Below the pieces are notes generated by a model, which was not told where the DNA came from, searched no databases, and was given only the letters and a program-made list of their open reading frames with translations. Shown here in pieces: positions 8,478 to 18,997 of a DNA stretch of 64,000 bases. Within the stretch, counting starts at the first letter, position 1. Each line of letters starts with the position of its first letter. The DNA comes from Thalassomonas haliotis. Lineage in GTDB: Bacteria > Pseudomonadota > Gammaproteobacteria > Enterobacterales > Alteromonadaceae. The DNA lies in NCBI RefSeq assembly GCF_028657945.1, contig NZ_CP059693.1, positions 6,076,001 through 6,140,000 on the forward strand. The letters are read 5' to 3'. The position numbers and the translations under genes were made by a program.

Positions 8478-10577
8478 CTAATGTTCTTGCTGTTCGGATG
8501 ACGTATCATCCGATTCTTTCTGCTCAATATATTCATCAAACGTCGGCGGCAGGGATAACTCGTCATTCCACTCGGGGATCAACGGCAGCTCGGCATCGCC
8601 TATTAAAGATAACCCGCGTTGCTGTTTTTCTATTTCACCGGCGCGGATAAAGTTATACCTTTCTTTACTTATGGTGCGCATGGTCTCGCCGTCCCGGATA
8701 ATGGTGGGACGTAAAAACACCATCAGGTTACGTTTGCGCACGGTATTGCTGGTGGACTTAAACAGGTGCCCCAGCACCGGGATATCACCCAGTAACGGTA
8801 CTTTTTGCAAACTTTCCTGGACATCGTCATCAATCAGGCCGCCAAGCACGATCACCGCGCCGCTGTCCGCCATCACGGTAGTTTTGATTTCACGTTTGTT
8901 GATGGAAATATCTACCCCGGTCGCACCGCTCACCGAAGAAACTTCCTGCTCTATGGTCAGCTGCACCCCTGAGCCTTCATTGACCTGAGGCGTGACCTTA
9001 AGTTTAATACCCACTTCCTGGCGATCTACCGTCTGGAACGGGTTGGAGTTGTTGGTCCCCGTGGCGGAGCCGGTAATAATCGGCACTTCCTGACCAACAA
9101 TAAAGTAGGCTTCTTCGTTATCTAACGTGGTAATGCTCGGACGGGACAACAGGTTGGAATTGGTATCTGTACTGACCGCCTGTAAAATAGCGCCCCAGTC
9201 GTTGTCGACAAAACCTAACATACCGCCGCTGACCGAGCCTAAGGCGCCGGCCAATACGCTGAAATCGCCGTCAGTATCCGGGTTTTTGGTTTCGATTGGG
9301 CGATTATTTTCATCATAGGTGGTGATGGTTGTGCCTTCTTCACCTTCTGCTGCGGCAACACCGGCCGCCACGCTGCTGATGGTGGCAGGGCCATTGGTAA
9401 ACTGGGTAAAGCCGCCTTTTTCGTGGAACCACTGCACCCCGAGGTTGGCGCCGTCGCCGTCAAAGACCTCGACGATTATCGCTTCCACCAGTACCTGGGC
9501 ACGGCGGATATCCAGCTGGCGAATCACCGCTTCAAGGGAACGTAACATATCCGGCTGGGCGGTGATCACTAAGGTATTGGTGTCTTCATGGGCTTCGATA
9601 CTGATATTGCGCTTCTTCGAAGTCCGGGTCTTGGTTTTGTTGGTTTGCCCTTCCGCTTCAATCGATTCGCTGACGCCGGTCAACACCTTCACCATGTCTT
9701 CCGCTTTGGAATATTTCAGGTAATAGACCCGGGTATTACCGCTGGTTTGCAGCTCGCTGTCCAGCCGTTCAATCAAGTGGGCAACCCGCTCACGCGCCTG
9801 GCGCTCGCCGCTGACAATTACGCTGTTGGTTCTGTCGTCGGCAACAATTTTTGGGATAAGGAAAGTCGGGGTACCCGCTTTGCCTTGAGTGGATTTATTC
9901 ATGGCTTCGACAATGCGCACCATTTCACCGGCCGAAGCATGTTTAAGGCGAATAATTTGCACGTCTTTATCACCGGCGCGATCCACCCGCTGGATAATTT
10001 TCACCAGGCGGTTTACTACGGCGGCGGTACCGGTCAGCATAATGACGTTGGCAGGGTCATAGTTGACCACATTGCCGCCACCGGCCTGATCCGATAACTG
10101 ACGCAACAAAGGCACCAGCTCACGTACGGTGACGTTTTTTACTTCAATCACCCGGGTAACCATTTCATCCCCCATGCCCGGATCTTCATTACCGACCACA
10201 GGAATGGAAGAGGTTTTTGCATCTTTGGAACGGATAATTTTAATAACATTATTATCCATTTCCACGGCGGAGAAACCGTAGACCTCAAGCACATTGAGGA
10301 AAAACTGGTAATACTGCTCTTCCGTTAATAAATCATAACTGCGGACATTGACCTTACCGCGCACGTTAGGGTCGGCGATCATGGTTTTCTTTAAATTTTT
10401 ACCGACAATATTAACGAATTCGGTGATTTCCGTCCCTTTAAAATTAGGAGAATATTGCGCGGCATAAACCGGCTCCGGCACTAGCATAGTGCTAAAAGCA
10501 ATGGCGGCTGATACGCCCAGTACCAGTTTTTTCAACTTAGGAGCACTTACTGTCTGGCTCATTAAAAAATTTCTCAT
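8478..10577 (-). CDS. gspD: Type II secretion system secretin D
   Basis: Outer-membrane secretin that forms the exit channel. The 699-residue product has a signal peptide ending near VYAAQ (about residue 40), N0-N3 periplasmic ring domains (for example [18 protein letters not shown]) and the C-terminal secretin domain with VPIITG and [15 protein letters not shown] short S-domain-like tail follows ([16 protein letters not shown]). Start at ATG 10577; another ATG at 10562 (MSQTV) is possible. It stops in TAG, overlapping the GTG/ATG start region of gspE. Confidence 0.97.
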   Translation of the reverse strand: MRNFLMSQTVSAPKLKKLVLGVSAAIAFSTMLVPEPVYAAQYSPNFKGTEITEFVNIVGKNLKKTMIADPNVRGKVNVRSYDLLTEEQYYQFFLNVLEVYGFSAVEMDNNVIKIIRSKDAKTSSIPVVGNEDPGMGDEMVTRVIEVKNVTVRELVPLLRQLSDQAGGGNVVNYDPANVIMLTGTAAVVNRLVKIIQRVDRAGDKDVQIIRLKHASAGEMVRIVEAMNKSTQGKAGTPTFLIPKIVADDRTNSVIVSGERQARERVAHLIERLDSELQTSGNTRVYYLKYSKAEDMVKVLTGVSESIEAEGQTNKTKTRTSKKRNISIEAHEDTNTLVITAQPDMLRSLEAVIRQLDIRRAQVLVEAIIVEVFDGDGANLGVQWFHEKGGFTQFTNGPATISSVAAGVAAAEGEEGTTITTYDENNRPIETKNPDTDGDFSVLAGALGSVSGGMLGFVDNDWGAILQAVSTDTNSNLLSRPSITTLDNEEAYFIVGQEVPIITGSATGTNNSNPFQTVDRQEVGIKLKVTPQVNEGSGVQLTIEQEVSSVSGATGVDISINKREIKTTVMADSGAVIVLGGLIDDDVQESLQKVPLLGDIPVLGHLFKSTSNTVRKRNLMVFLRPTIIRDGETMRTISKERYNFIRAGEIEKQQRGLSLIGDAELPLIPEWNDELSLPPTFDEYIEQKESDDTSSEQQEH

Positions 10578-10579
10578 AA

Positions 10580-11539
10580 CTAATTATCTATCCTGAACAA
10601 TATTTCTGTCATTTCGCCATTACGATCTATCAGTAAAGCCACTTCTCGTTCTTGTTTTAAGGCTCTTAGTGCCTGGGCCGCATCCGATGGCACGGTTAAA
10701 TCGAAACCATTCATTTGCACCGCCACATCGCCGGATTTTAATCCTGAGCTCTGGAAGAACCCGGGGTTTTTACCCGGCATCAGGCGATAACCGGTAACAC
10801 TGCCGTTTTCTCGCTTGGGAGAAATCTTCAGGTAATCTGTGATTTTCCCCGGATCCTGTGTGATATCATTGCGCAAGCTGGTCACGCTTTTACTTAACTG
10901 GCGGTTATCACGCTGGTCGAGACGTTTTGCCGACATCCTCGATGACTTAGGCTTGCTCTTGTTCCTGCTGGTCACGGGTTTAGCGCGGAAGGCTTTACTT
11001 TTCCCGCCTTTGCCCTGCTCATAATCAAAACCGTCCAGCATTAAGGTTTCCAAACGACCCGACTGCTTTATTAAGACCCTGTCATTGTGAACTTGTTCCA
11101 AGGTTGCCCGGGTACCGGTGATCAAATCGCCGATACCATAGGTTTCCTGGCTCGACTGATGCTCAATAATGGCGGCGGCATTGTTGCTGTTACTACTGGC
11201 CACCACACCGGTCAGGGTCAGGTTTAACCGGGTTTCCGGCGCATCCTCGATTTCAATCACTTCTTCCTCGACAGCCTGGCTGTTATATTCTCCAAAAAGA
11301 TTTAATGCCTGTATCTTGGAGACACTGACGGTTTGCTTTTCCTGCGAAACCTTATTGGCTCCGCTTAAGCGGGTAGCGGTATTGTTAGCGGCGGGTTCTG
11401 GCACTAACATCCATGTAATTTGTGCTCCCAGATATGCGATATAAGCTAGCATTAAAATAATGATAACTTGCGCAATCCTTTGTTGCGGGAGTTTGGCTAT
11501 CGTTTCATTTAACGAGGCCATATTATTTGGCAATTCCAT
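10580..11539 (-). CDS. gspC: Type II secretion system protein C
   Basis: Inner-membrane protein that connects the platform to the secretin and helps recruit substrates. First gene of the operon. The 319-residue product has one membrane helix (about residues 23-45, VIIILMLAYIAYLGAQI), the periplasmic homology region (LNLTLTGVVASSNSNNAAAIIE), a basic Lys/Arg/Ser-rich linker (about 175-205) and a C-terminal PDZ domain (about 240-319). The promoter must lie in the 188-bp region shared with divergent hslR. Confidence 0.95.
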   Translation of the reverse strand: MELPNNMASLNETIAKLPQQRIAQVIIILMLAYIAYLGAQITWMLVPEPAANNTATRLSGANKVSQEKQTVSVSKIQALNLFGEYNSQAVEEEVIEIEDAPETRLNLTLTGVVASSNSNNAAAIIEHQSSQETYGIGDLITGTRATLEQVHNDRVLIKQSGRLETLMLDGFDYEQGKGGKSKAFRAKPVTSRNKSKPKSSRMSAKRLDQRDNRQLSKSVTSLRNDITQDPGKITDYLKISPKRENGSVTGYRLMPGKNPGFFQSSGLKSGDVAVQMNGFDLTVPSDAAQALRALKQEREVALLIDRNGEMTEILFRIDN

Positions 11540-11727
11540 ATAGTTCTATGTTTTTCTTTATAATTTACGTTAAGTGACGATATAAGCACAACCGATGATA
11601 CTTGACCATAAGATAAGCAACAAGCATCGCGGCGACATTGTCACTAAAATTTACAATTTAAATCCTTTATGGCGAAATGTGCAGGGTTATGTTAACTTTC
11701 GCCCAATTTTTAATCGGGGGAGCAGCT

Positions 11728-12141
11728 ATGGCAACAAAACCAGTGACATCGGGCACGGAAACTAACACGACTCGATTAGACAAATGGCTCTGGGCGGCAC
11801 GTTTTTATAAAACCCGGGCCATTGCCAAGCAAATGATCGACGGCGGTAAAGTCTTTTACAACGGACAACGTACTAAATCAGGTAGAGCCGTGTCAATCGG
11901 TGATACAATAAAAGTTAGACAAGGTTACGAAGAAAAAGAGGTAACCGTCATCGCACTTGCGGATAAACGCCGGGATGCCACCTTCGCGCAAACCCTGTAC
12001 CGGGAATTAGAACAAAGCCTGGAAACACGCGAAAAAAATGCCCTGGCCCGCAAGCAGGGAATTTTATTGAGTCCCGCCGGTGACGCTAAACCGGACAAGA
12101 AACAACGCCGTAAAATCCGACAACTTAAAGAAAGGATATAA
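11728..12141 (+). CDS. hslR: Heat shock protein 15, ribosome-associated
   Basis: Small S4-domain RNA-binding protein that binds 50S subunits carrying a stalled nascent chain. The product has 137 residues from the ATG at 11728, which has the strong ribosome-binding site GGGGGAG at 11716-11722; upstream in-frame ATGs have none. The S4 domain is clear (RLDKWLWAARFYKTRAIA near residue 15, then GKVFYNGQRTK) and a Lys/Arg-rich tail follows. It is 6 bases before hslO, as in many gammaproteobacteria, so the two form a heat-shock pair. Confidence 0.96.
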   Translation: MATKPVTSGTETNTTRLDKWLWAARFYKTRAIAKQMIDGGKVFYNGQRTKSGRAVSIGDTIKVRQGYEEKEVTVIALADKRRDATFAQTLYRELEQSLETREKNALARKQGILLSPAGDAKPDKKQRRKIRQLKERI

Positions 12142-12147
12142 CTGAAT

Positions 12148-13041
12148 ATGTCTCGTTCTGACGTTTTAAATCGCTACTTATTTGATGACCTGCATGCGCG
12201 CGGAGAATTAGTACAATTAAAACAAAGCTATCAAGCAATTTTAGGTCAACACGACTACCCCGCCGGGGTACGCACCTTATTGGGTGAATTACTCGCCGCC
12301 ACCTGTTTGCTGACCGCCACAATAAAATTTGAAGGCGAAATCACAGTGCAGCTCCAGGGAGACGGCCCGGTAGGTTATATCGCCGTCAACGGCAATCACA
12401 ACCAGCAAATGCGCGGCATCGCCAGGTTAAAAGAAGCCACCGATGAAAAAGGCCTTAAGGCGCTTATCGGCAAAGGCAATATGATCATCACCATACGCCC
12501 AAATCAGGGAGAGGCCTACCAGGGGGTAGTGGCATTAGACCGGGAAACCCTGGCGGATTGCCTTGCCCACTATTTTGAAGTGTCGGAGCAAATCCCCACC
12601 CAAATCTGGCTGTTTTGTGATGAACAGGCACAGCAAACCGGCGGCGCCCTGGTGCAATTAATGCCCGACGGCGAAGATAAAGAAAAGCAGCAGCAGGACT
12701 TTGACCACCTGTGTCAGCTGACCCAGACGATAAAAAGCGAAGAGCTTTTTACCCTGGATGCCGAAACCCTGCTATACCGCTTGTACCACCAGGAAGAAGT
12801 ACGCCTGTTTGAGCCCCAAGAGGTCAGTTACCAATGCAGCTGCTCGGCAGAGAAATGCCTGGCCGCCATTGCCCAGATTGAACCGGCAGAGCTGAAATCG
12901 ATTCTGGCAGAGCAAGGCAATCTCAGTATGACCTGTGATTACTGCATGACCACCTACGCCTTTAACGAACAGGACTTAAGCGCTTACCTTAACGAAGGTA
13001 AAGACTCCCCTGCCGCGGGCGGCGCTGTCACTAAGCACTAA
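12148..13041 (+). CDS. hslO: Hsp33 redox-regulated chaperonin
   Basis: Cytoplasmic chaperone activated by oxidation and unfolding. The 297-residue product has the N-terminal holdase domain (GDGPVGYIAVNGNHNQQMRG) and the C-terminal zinc switch with four cysteines, CSC (in YQCSCSAEKC) and CDYC (in TCDYCMTTY). A fifth Cys sits in SAEKC, which is common. Translation starts at the ATG at 12148, 6 bases after hslR. A strong intrinsic terminator follows the stop by 14 bases. Confidence 0.97.
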   Translation: MSRSDVLNRYLFDDLHARGELVQLKQSYQAILGQHDYPAGVRTLLGELLAATCLLTATIKFEGEITVQLQGDGPVGYIAVNGNHNQQMRGIARLKEATDEKGLKALIGKGNMIITIRPNQGEAYQGVVALDRETLADCLAHYFEVSEQIPTQIWLFCDEQAQQTGGALVQLMPDGEDKEKQQQDFDHLCQLTQTIKSEELFTLDAETLLYRLYHQEEVRLFEPQEVSYQCSCSAEKCLAAIAQIEPAELKSILAEQGNLSMTCDYCMTTYAFNEQDLSAYLNEGKDSPAAGGAVTKH

Positions 13042-13055
13042 TTACCACCTGCCTC

Positions 13056-13087
13056 GCGCCATTTCTGCAACAGAAATGGCGCTTTTT
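13056..13087 (+). terminator. Intrinsic terminator after hslO
   Basis: Perfect 12-bp stem GCGCCATTTCTG / CAGAAATGGCGC with a CAA loop, followed by five T. It ends the hslR-hslO unit. Confidence 0.93.
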
Positions 13088-13203
13088 CCTGCCTTGCCCG
13101 GGTAAACAAGCCAGCCTCACTAATTACATCCTGATTACATTTTCCGAGACTTTTATTTACATCGGTAGCTAAGCCGTGCTAAAACCTCTGGCCTTATTAT
13201 TAA

Positions 13204-13285
13204 ATTTAAGCTTAAATGCTGCTGTTCAATAATCAACCTAGCGTTGGAAGTTAACCTCTGCCCGGCTTATCGGTCAGGCAGAGGT
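13204..13285 (+). promoter_or_regulatory. Palindrome and stem-loop upstream of the S8 protease
   Basis: Two structures lie in the 246 bases between the hslO terminator and the protease start. One is a 14-bp perfect palindrome ATTTAAGCTTAAAT at 13204-13217. The other is a hairpin at 13254-13285 with stem ACCTCTGCC / GGCAGAGGT and a 14-base loop. The hairpin is not followed by T residues, so it is not a terminator. It ends 48 bases before the start codon and may be a 5' leader element or mRNA-stabilising structure. No known regulator motif was recognised. Confidence 0.4.
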
Positions 13286-13333
13286 AAAGAAGAACAATTA
13301 TAAAATTTCACCCCCGTGAAACCTGGAGTATCC

Positions 13334-16300
13334 ATGAGTAGTAAAGTAGCCATTGCCGTATCCGCGGCTTTGATGTCAATGTCCCTGAGTTCGGCCGCCG
13401 AAAGCCAGTTAACCCGGTTAGGAAAAAACCAGGTACAGGAAAGCACACAAATCAAAATGTTAGCCAAAAGCGCCAAAAGCAGTGCGCCGGCCGTTTTTAC
13501 CCCGGAAGCCGACTTAGCACAGGGTACTCACCGTTATTTAGTCCGTCTCAGTGAAGATCCCGTTGCCTTATACCAGGGCAATATTACCGGCTATAAAGCC
13601 ACCAGCCCGGCGCTAGCCAAGAGCGCAGCGACTGCTAACGGCAAACTCAACACCAAAGCCCCTGAAGTTAAGGCTTACCGCAGTTTACTGAACAAACGCC
13701 AGGATCAGGTTATCAGTCAGGCCGAGCAGCTAATCAGTAAGCTGGACGTCAAACAACGTACTACCCTGGCCTTTAACGGTATGGTGGTGAAAATGACCCA
13801 GGCAGAAGCAGAAAAGCTGGCCAAGGTCCCGGGCATTGCCCAAATCAAACGTGAAGTTATGCGCTACCCCACCACAGATGCCGGCCCGGCTTTTATCAAG
13901 GCGCCGGCGGTTTGGGACGGTAGTGCCAGCGGCACCGCCCATCAGGGTGAAGGCCTGATTGTCGGCGTAATTGATACCGGTATCAACAGCGACCACCCTT
14001 CTTTTGCCGATGTCGGCGCAGATGGTTATGACCACAGCAATCCCAACGGCAGCGGCGTCTACAGCGGCGACTGCGCCACCGAAGAATGGGCCGGCTTATG
14101 TAACGATAAGCTTATCGGTGTCCACAGCTATCCGCTGATCACAGACGACTACCCTTTGTTTGATGAAAGCGTGGCGGCCAACGGCGTCGACCACAACGGC
14201 CACGGCTCCCATACCGCAGGTACCGCCGCCGGTAACGTGCTTAAAGACGTGACCCTGGATACCGGCCTTGAAATCGCGGAAATGTCAGGTGTTGCCCCGC
14301 ACGCCAATATCATTTCCTACCAGGTGTGTTTACCGGGTGAACCCGGCGATGCCATAGAGTTTGACGGTTGCTACCCTTCCCTGACCATATTGGCGGTCGA
14401 GCATGCCATTGAAGCCGGCGTTGATGTTATCAACTATTCGGTTGGCGGCGGCAGCGTAGATCCATGGCAGGACGGCGATTCCCTGGCGTTTTTATCGGCT
14501 CGCAAGGCCGGCATCCATGTCGCAACCTCAGCCGGTAATGACGGTCCGGATCCATACACGCTGGGTTCACCCGGTGAAGCGCCCTGGATCACAACTGTGG
14601 CCGCCGGTACCCATGACCGCCAGGTCACCGAAGACCAGTTAAGCGTTGCCGGTGTTTCATATGATTATGCCGACAGCAGCGGCCCGGTCATTAATGACGA
14701 ATTTTCCGGCACCTTGTTATATGCCGGCAGCGTCGACGAAGCCAATATTGAAGCTTGTCAGGCTTATGCCGCAGATGCCTTTAAAGATAAGATTGCCCTG
14801 ATCAGCCGCGGCAGCTGTAACTTCTCCGATAAGATCATCAACGCTGCCGATGCCGGAGCCAGTGCGGTCATTGTTTATAACAACCGCGATGGCGACGATG
14901 CAGCCCTGACCATGAGCGGTCTGGAAGAAACCACCACGGCTTCGCTGTTTATCTCGGAAAATTCGGGCAAGGCCCTTATCGGCGCACTCGCGGATGATTC
15001 GGCCCTGAGCGCCACTATTATTCCAGTTCAGGTGACGGAAGCCGACGGCGGTATCATGGCTGATTTCAGCTCCCGCGGGCCTAATTTAGCGGTCGCGGAT
15101 ATTCTTTCACCGTCAATTACCGCACCGGGTTCAGGTATTCTCGCAGCTTATGCCGATGAAATGTCTGCCGGTATGATAGAATTTCCAACCCCGAGTGATT
15201 ACGGCTTCTTAAGCGGTACCTCTATGGCCAGCCCGCATGTTGCCGGTGCCCTGACCTTATTGGCGGGCTTACAGCCAAACTGGACCCCGGCACAGGCACA
15301 ATCGGCGTTAATGCTGACCGCCAACCAGGAAGTATTAAAAGAAGACGGCGAAACCCCGGCAGACTTTTTTGATATGGGCTCAGGTTATGCAAACGTCGCC
15401 CTGGCAGCCGCAAGCGGCCTGGTGATGGATGAAAACTACAGCAATTATGTGGCCGCAGATCCGACTATAGGCGGTCAGCCGTCAACCCTCAACTTACCCA
15501 GCATGACAAATGCTTCCTGTATCAATGTCTGCTCCTGGACCCGTACAGTGACTGCAACCTCAGATAACAGCTGGACCGCCACAGCACAAGCAGTGGATGG
15601 CAGCAACGACTTGACGGTCAGCGTTTCTCCACAAAGCTTTGAACTGGCTGCCGGAGAGTCTCAGGAACTGACAATCACAGCCGATGTCACTCAAACCAAG
15701 GACACCTGGAGCTTTGCCAATATCAAGTTAACCGCTGCCGGCGCACCTGATGCCCAGCTTCCCCTTGCCGTTAAACCTGGCCAGAGTAATATTCCTGATT
15801 CATTAGCGCTTTATGCTGACAGCGCCAAAGGCTCAAAAACCTATGGCAGCTACCAAGACAATAAACTGACAAATATCAGTGCCAACTTTTATACGCCAAC
15901 AGAGCTGGCAAGCGAAAGCGATGAGCTGGAAGAGAGCTTTGCCCAACAATGGCAACTGGATTTAACGGAAGAAGCGGCCATGATCTGGTTCACCCTGGGA
16001 GATACCACTTCACCGGATTTGGATTTATACGTTTATGACGCCAGCGGCACTATGATAGGTGCATCGGCTTCCAGCGGCTCTGAGGAAAGCATTTCCCTCA
16101 GTAACCTTCCGGCTGGTATTTACACTGTAGAAGTGGAGAATTACCAGGCATCCGCTGTCAGTGCCAGCGACTCATACCAGCTGAATATCTCGGCAATCTA
16201 TCAGGATGAAGACTCGCGGACCCAAGATGACAACCTTTCCATTACAGTGCTCGAAGATGAAAACAGTGGAGAATTCTCACTTGAGTTCGCATGGGACTTA

Positions 16301-16753
16301 GCCCAGACCCTGGACACGACAACTAACGGCTTGCTTTATTTGAATGCCGCAGACGGCACCAGCCAGGCCATCGACTTTACGTTTGATATCGCAGAAGTCG
16401 TGCCTACTGCCGTGATTTCGGCACCTGCCAATGTGATAGAGCAAGAAAAGGTCACCTTAACGGCCTCTACCGCCTTTAATAAAAACGATGTCGAGCTGAC
16501 CTACACCTGGCAGCAAATCTCAGGACCGCAAGTATCATTCGATGCCAATGCCCAAAGCATCAGCTTTACTGCCCCTAAAGTCAGCCAAGATCAAGCCATA
16601 ACCTTTAGCCTGACGGTAACTGAAGCAAACGGTAATACCAGCACAGAAACCGCAAGCGTTAACGTTATCAACAGACGCAACAGCGGTGGTTCTTTTGGCT
16701 GGTTGATGTTATTGGCGACACCTTTATTGTTCCGCCGTCGCATGAATAAATAA
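13334..16753 (+). CDS. Secreted S8 family serine protease with GlyGly-CTERM signal
   Basis: Extracellular subtilisin-like endopeptidase, 1139 residues from the ATG at 13334 (GGAG six bases upstream; a GTG at 13316 is less likely). Order: signal peptide (1-22), I9-type propeptide (about 65-170), catalytic domain with Asp214 (VIDTGI), His290 (GHGSHTAG) and Ser630 (SGTSMASPHVAG), and a PA domain inserted at about 440-530 between His and Ser. A PPC-like domain (DLDLYVYDASG) and a PKD-like domain (LTYTWQQISGPQV) follow. The C-terminus, SGGSFGWLMLLATPLLFRRR, is a GlyGly-CTERM anchor, a signal processed by rhombosortase on type II secretion substrates. It lies next to the gsp operon but is separately transcribed. 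Confidence 0.95.
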   Translation: MSSKVAIAVSAALMSMSLSSAAESQLTRLGKNQVQESTQIKMLAKSAKSSAPAVFTPEADLAQGTHRYLVRLSEDPVALYQGNITGYKATSPALAKSAATANGKLNTKAPEVKAYRSLLNKRQDQVISQAEQLISKLDVKQRTTLAFNGMVVKMTQAEAEKLAKVPGIAQIKREVMRYPTTDAGPAFIKAPAVWDGSASGTAHQGEGLIVGVIDTGINSDHPSFADVGADGYDHSNPNGSGVYSGDCATEEWAGLCNDKLIGVHSYPLITDDYPLFDESVAANGVDHNGHGSHTAGTAAGNVLKDVTLDTGLEIAEMSGVAPHANIISYQVCLPGEPGDAIEFDGCYPSLTILAVEHAIEAGVDVINYSVGGGSVDPWQDGDSLAFLSARKAGIHVATSAGNDGPDPYTLGSPGEAPWITTVAAGTHDRQVTEDQLSVAGVSYDYADSSGPVINDEFSGTLLYAGSVDEANIEACQAYAADAFKDKIALISRGSCNFSDKIINAADAGASAVIVYNNRDGDDAALTMSGLEETTTASLFISENSGKALIGALADDSALSATIIPVQVTEADGGIMADFSSRGPNLAVADILSPSITAPGSGILAAYADEMSAGMIEFPTPSDYGFLSGTSMASPHVAGALTLLAGLQPNWTPAQAQSALMLTANQEVLKEDGETPADFFDMGSGYANVALAAASGLVMDENYSNYVAADPTIGGQPSTLNLPSMTNASCINVCSWTRTVTATSDNSWTATAQAVDGSNDLTVSVSPQSFELAAGESQELTITADVTQTKDTWSFANIKLTAAGAPDAQLPLAVKPGQSNIPDSLALYADSAKGSKTYGSYQDNKLTNISANFYTPTELASESDELEESFAQQWQLDLTEEAAMIWFTLGDTTSPDLDLYVYDASGTMIGASASSGSEESISLSNLPAGIYTVEVENYQASAVSASDSYQLNISAIYQDEDSRTQDDNLSITVLEDENSGEFSLEFAWDLAQTLDTTTNGLLYLNAADGTSQAIDFTFDIAEVVPTAVISAPANVIEQEKVTLTASTAFNKNDVELTYTWQQISGPQVSFDANAQSISFTAPKVSQDQAITFSLTVTEANGNTSTETASVNVINRRNSGGSFGWLMLLATPLLFRRRMNK

Positions 16754-16776
16754 CCGCCAGCGGTTTAGCAAACTCC

Positions 16777-16802
16777 AAAGGGCGCCTGGCGCCCTTTTTT
16801 AT
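16777..16802 (+). terminator. Intrinsic terminator after the S8 protease
   Basis: GC-rich self-complementary stem AAAGGGCG / CGCCCTTT around a short loop, running into six T, 24 bases after the stop codon. Confidence 0.88.
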
Positions 16803-17248
16803 GCCCGAAAAACACTGACCGGCAAAGACAAGAATAAACACCGGGCAGAATTAATTTAACCCGGGTTCAGGTTAATTTATATCTTTAATAAAAACATGAC
16901 TTTTTCAATAGGCAAACTCTCCTTTTTGCATGCCTGGCAGCAAGGGTAACTAGCAAAAATACCCCGCCTGAAAGTTAATCACTATCCAAAAGGACAATAA
17001 GGCTATAAATCCTGGCTAAAAACCGAAGAAATTCCGGGATCAAAATGCTAACAAAATTCCATAAAAATAGGGGTTTTCTTGGCCCAAATGGCCATTTCTG
17101 ATCAAAAGTGAAAACGATTATGAAAACTTTCAGACAAAACAAATTTAGTGCTTTTGTTTTAACCGCTATTGCCCTAGAATGAGCGCCCGGAACAAGTGCC
17201 CTATAGCTTAATTTTAAAACCTGTCATACCGTTAGGAGAGTGTTTACC
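16803..17248 (+). other. Upstream region of pckA
   Basis: 446 bases without a credible gene, AT-rich near 17040-17170. The start of pckA has a strong ribosome-binding site (TAGGAGAG, 17233-17240). A TAGAAT at 17175-17180 could be a -10 element, but its only -35 candidates (TTTTGT at 17 bp or TTGTTT at 15 bp) are poor, so I do not call a promoter. No operator motif was recognised. Confidence 0.4.
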
Positions 17249-18859
17249 ATGACCGCAGTACACAGCTCAATTGATTTGTCTTTATACGGAATTAAAGACG
17301 TTGCTGAAATTGTATATAATCCATCTTATGAGTTGCTATTTACCGAAGAAACCAAAGAAGGTCTCTCTGGCTATGACAAGGGTGTTGTCACTGAACTCGG
17401 CGCGGTCTCCGTTGACACCGGCATTTTTACCGGTCGTTCGCCAAAAGACAAATATATCGTCCGTGATGATGTTACCCGGGATACTGTATGGTGGTCAGAT
17501 CAAGGCAAAAACGACAATAAACCTATGACACAGGAAACCTGGTCTGAATTGAAAGGCCTGGTTACCGGGCAGTTATCTGGCAAACGTTTATTTGTGGTTG
17601 ATACCTTTTGCGGCGCCGACGAAGCTACCCGCTTAAAAGTGCGTTTTGTTACCGAAGTCGCCTGGCAGGCGCACTTTGTGAAAAACATGTTTATCCGGCC
17701 AACGGATGAAGAGCTGAAAAGCTATGAGCCTGATTTCGTGGTATTAAACGGCGCGAAAACCACTAACCCGAACTGGCAGGAACAGGGCTTGAATTCAGAG
17801 AATTTCGTTGCCTTTAACCTGACAGAAAAAATGCAGCTGATCGGCGGCACCTGGTACGGCGGCGAAATGAAAAAAGGTATGTTCTCTATGATGAACTACC
17901 TGCTGCCGTTAAAAGGCATAGCTTCCATGCACTGTAGCGCCAACGTCGGCAAAGACGACGATGTTGCCATTTTCTTCGGTTTATCCGGTACCGGTAAAAC
18001 CACCCTGTCTACCGATCCCAAGCGTAAGCTGATTGGTGATGACGAGCATGGCTGGGACGATAACGGCGTATTCAACTTCGAAGGCGGCTGTTATGCGAAA
18101 ACCATTAACCTGAGCAAAGAAAACGAACCGGATATCTACCAGGCTATCCGCCGCGATGCCCTGTTGGAAAACGTCACGGTAAATGAAGGCGGTTTGATCG
18201 ATTTTGACGATAACTCAAAAACCGAAAATACCCGGGTTTCCTACCCTATCCATCACATTGATAATATCGTAAAACCGGTGTCCCGTGCCGGCCATGCGAA
18301 AAAAGTGATCTTCCTGACCGCTGACGCCTTTGGCGTATTGCCGCCGGTCGCCAAATTAACGCCGGAGCAGACGGAGTATTACTTCCTGTCCGGCTTTACC
18401 GCCAAACTGGCCGGTACCGAGCGTGGCATCACAGAGCCGACGCCAACTTTCTCCAGCTGTTTCGGCGCGGCTTTCTTAAGCCTGCACCCGACCCAGTATG
18501 CGGAAGTATTAAACAAACGCATGCAGGCGGTTGGCGCCGAAGCCTACCTGGTCAATACCGGCTGGAACGGCACCGGCAAGCGCATTTCCATCAAGGCCAC
18601 CCGTGCAATTATTGATGCCATTCTTGACGGTTCTATCGATAATGCCGAAACTCAGGTATTGCCTTTGTTTAACCTGGAAATCCCAACCAAGGTTGCCGGT
18701 GTTGAAGGCGATATTCTCGACCCGCGTGATACCTACCAGGATAAGGCAGAATGGCAAGATAAAGCGGCCGACTTGGCCAAGCGTTTTGTAAACAACTTCG
18801 AGAAGTTTACCGATACCGACAACGGCGCCTCATTAGTGTCTGCCGGCCCTCAGTTATAA
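17249..18859 (+). CDS. pckA: Phosphoenolpyruvate carboxykinase (ATP)
   Basis: Converts oxaloacetate and ATP to phosphoenolpyruvate, CO2 and ADP, the first committed step of gluconeogenesis. The product has 536 residues, the usual length of the ATP-dependent class, from the ATG at 17249. Visible signatures are the P-loop [13 protein letters not shown] (near residue 245), the metal-binding LIGDDEHGW, the substrate-site [12 protein letters not shown] (near 60) and the C-terminal [15 protein letters not shown] three codons upstream lies inside the ribosome-binding site and is rejected as the start. Confidence 0.98.
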   Translation: MTAVHSSIDLSLYGIKDVAEIVYNPSYELLFTEETKEGLSGYDKGVVTELGAVSVDTGIFTGRSPKDKYIVRDDVTRDTVWWSDQGKNDNKPMTQETWSELKGLVTGQLSGKRLFVVDTFCGADEATRLKVRFVTEVAWQAHFVKNMFIRPTDEELKSYEPDFVVLNGAKTTNPNWQEQGLNSENFVAFNLTEKMQLIGGTWYGGEMKKGMFSMMNYLLPLKGIASMHCSANVGKDDDVAIFFGLSGTGKTTLSTDPKRKLIGDDEHGWDDNGVFNFEGGCYAKTINLSKENEPDIYQAIRRDALLENVTVNEGGLIDFDDNSKTENTRVSYPIHHIDNIVKPVSRAGHAKKVIFLTADAFGVLPPVAKLTPEQTEYYFLSGFTAKLAGTERGITEPTPTFSSCFGAAFLSLHPTQYAEVLNKRMQAVGAEAYLVNTGWNGTGKRISIKATRAIIDAILDGSIDNAETQVLPLFNLEIPTKVAGVEGDILDPRDTYQDKAEWQDKAADLAKRFVNNFEKFTDTDNGASLVSAGPQL

Positions 18860-18907
18860 GCGCTGACCTTGTCACTTATCTTCATCCGTGAACTTGTAAC
18901 ATAATAT

Positions 18908-18941
18908 TCATCCTGAACATGAACTTTCCTGTTCAGGATGA
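18908..18941. repeat. Perfect inverted repeat downstream of pckA
   Basis: Twelve-base arms TCATCCTGAACA and TGTTCAGGATGA with a 10-base loop lie 48 bases after the pckA stop, just ahead of the terminator. There is no T-run after it, so it is not an independent terminator. It may form a 3' UTR stem that protects the pckA transcript. Confidence 0.6.
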
Positions 18942-18945
18942 GCAT

Positions 18946-18973
18946 AAAAAAAGCCGCAGATGCGGCTTTTTTT
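18946..18973. terminator. Bidirectional terminator between pckA and envZ
   Basis: Seven A, stem GCCGCA / TGCGGC with a two-base loop, then seven T. The symmetric A and T runs allow termination of pckA on the plus strand and ompR-envZ on the minus strand. Confidence 0.92.
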
Positions 18974-18997
18974 ATGTTGGTTTCGTTTTATCAAGGC

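Noticed and set aside
17152-17180. Sigma-70 promoter for pckA (TTTTGT / TAGAAT)
   Set aside because: The -35 match is too weak to call; only the -10-like hexamer is fair.
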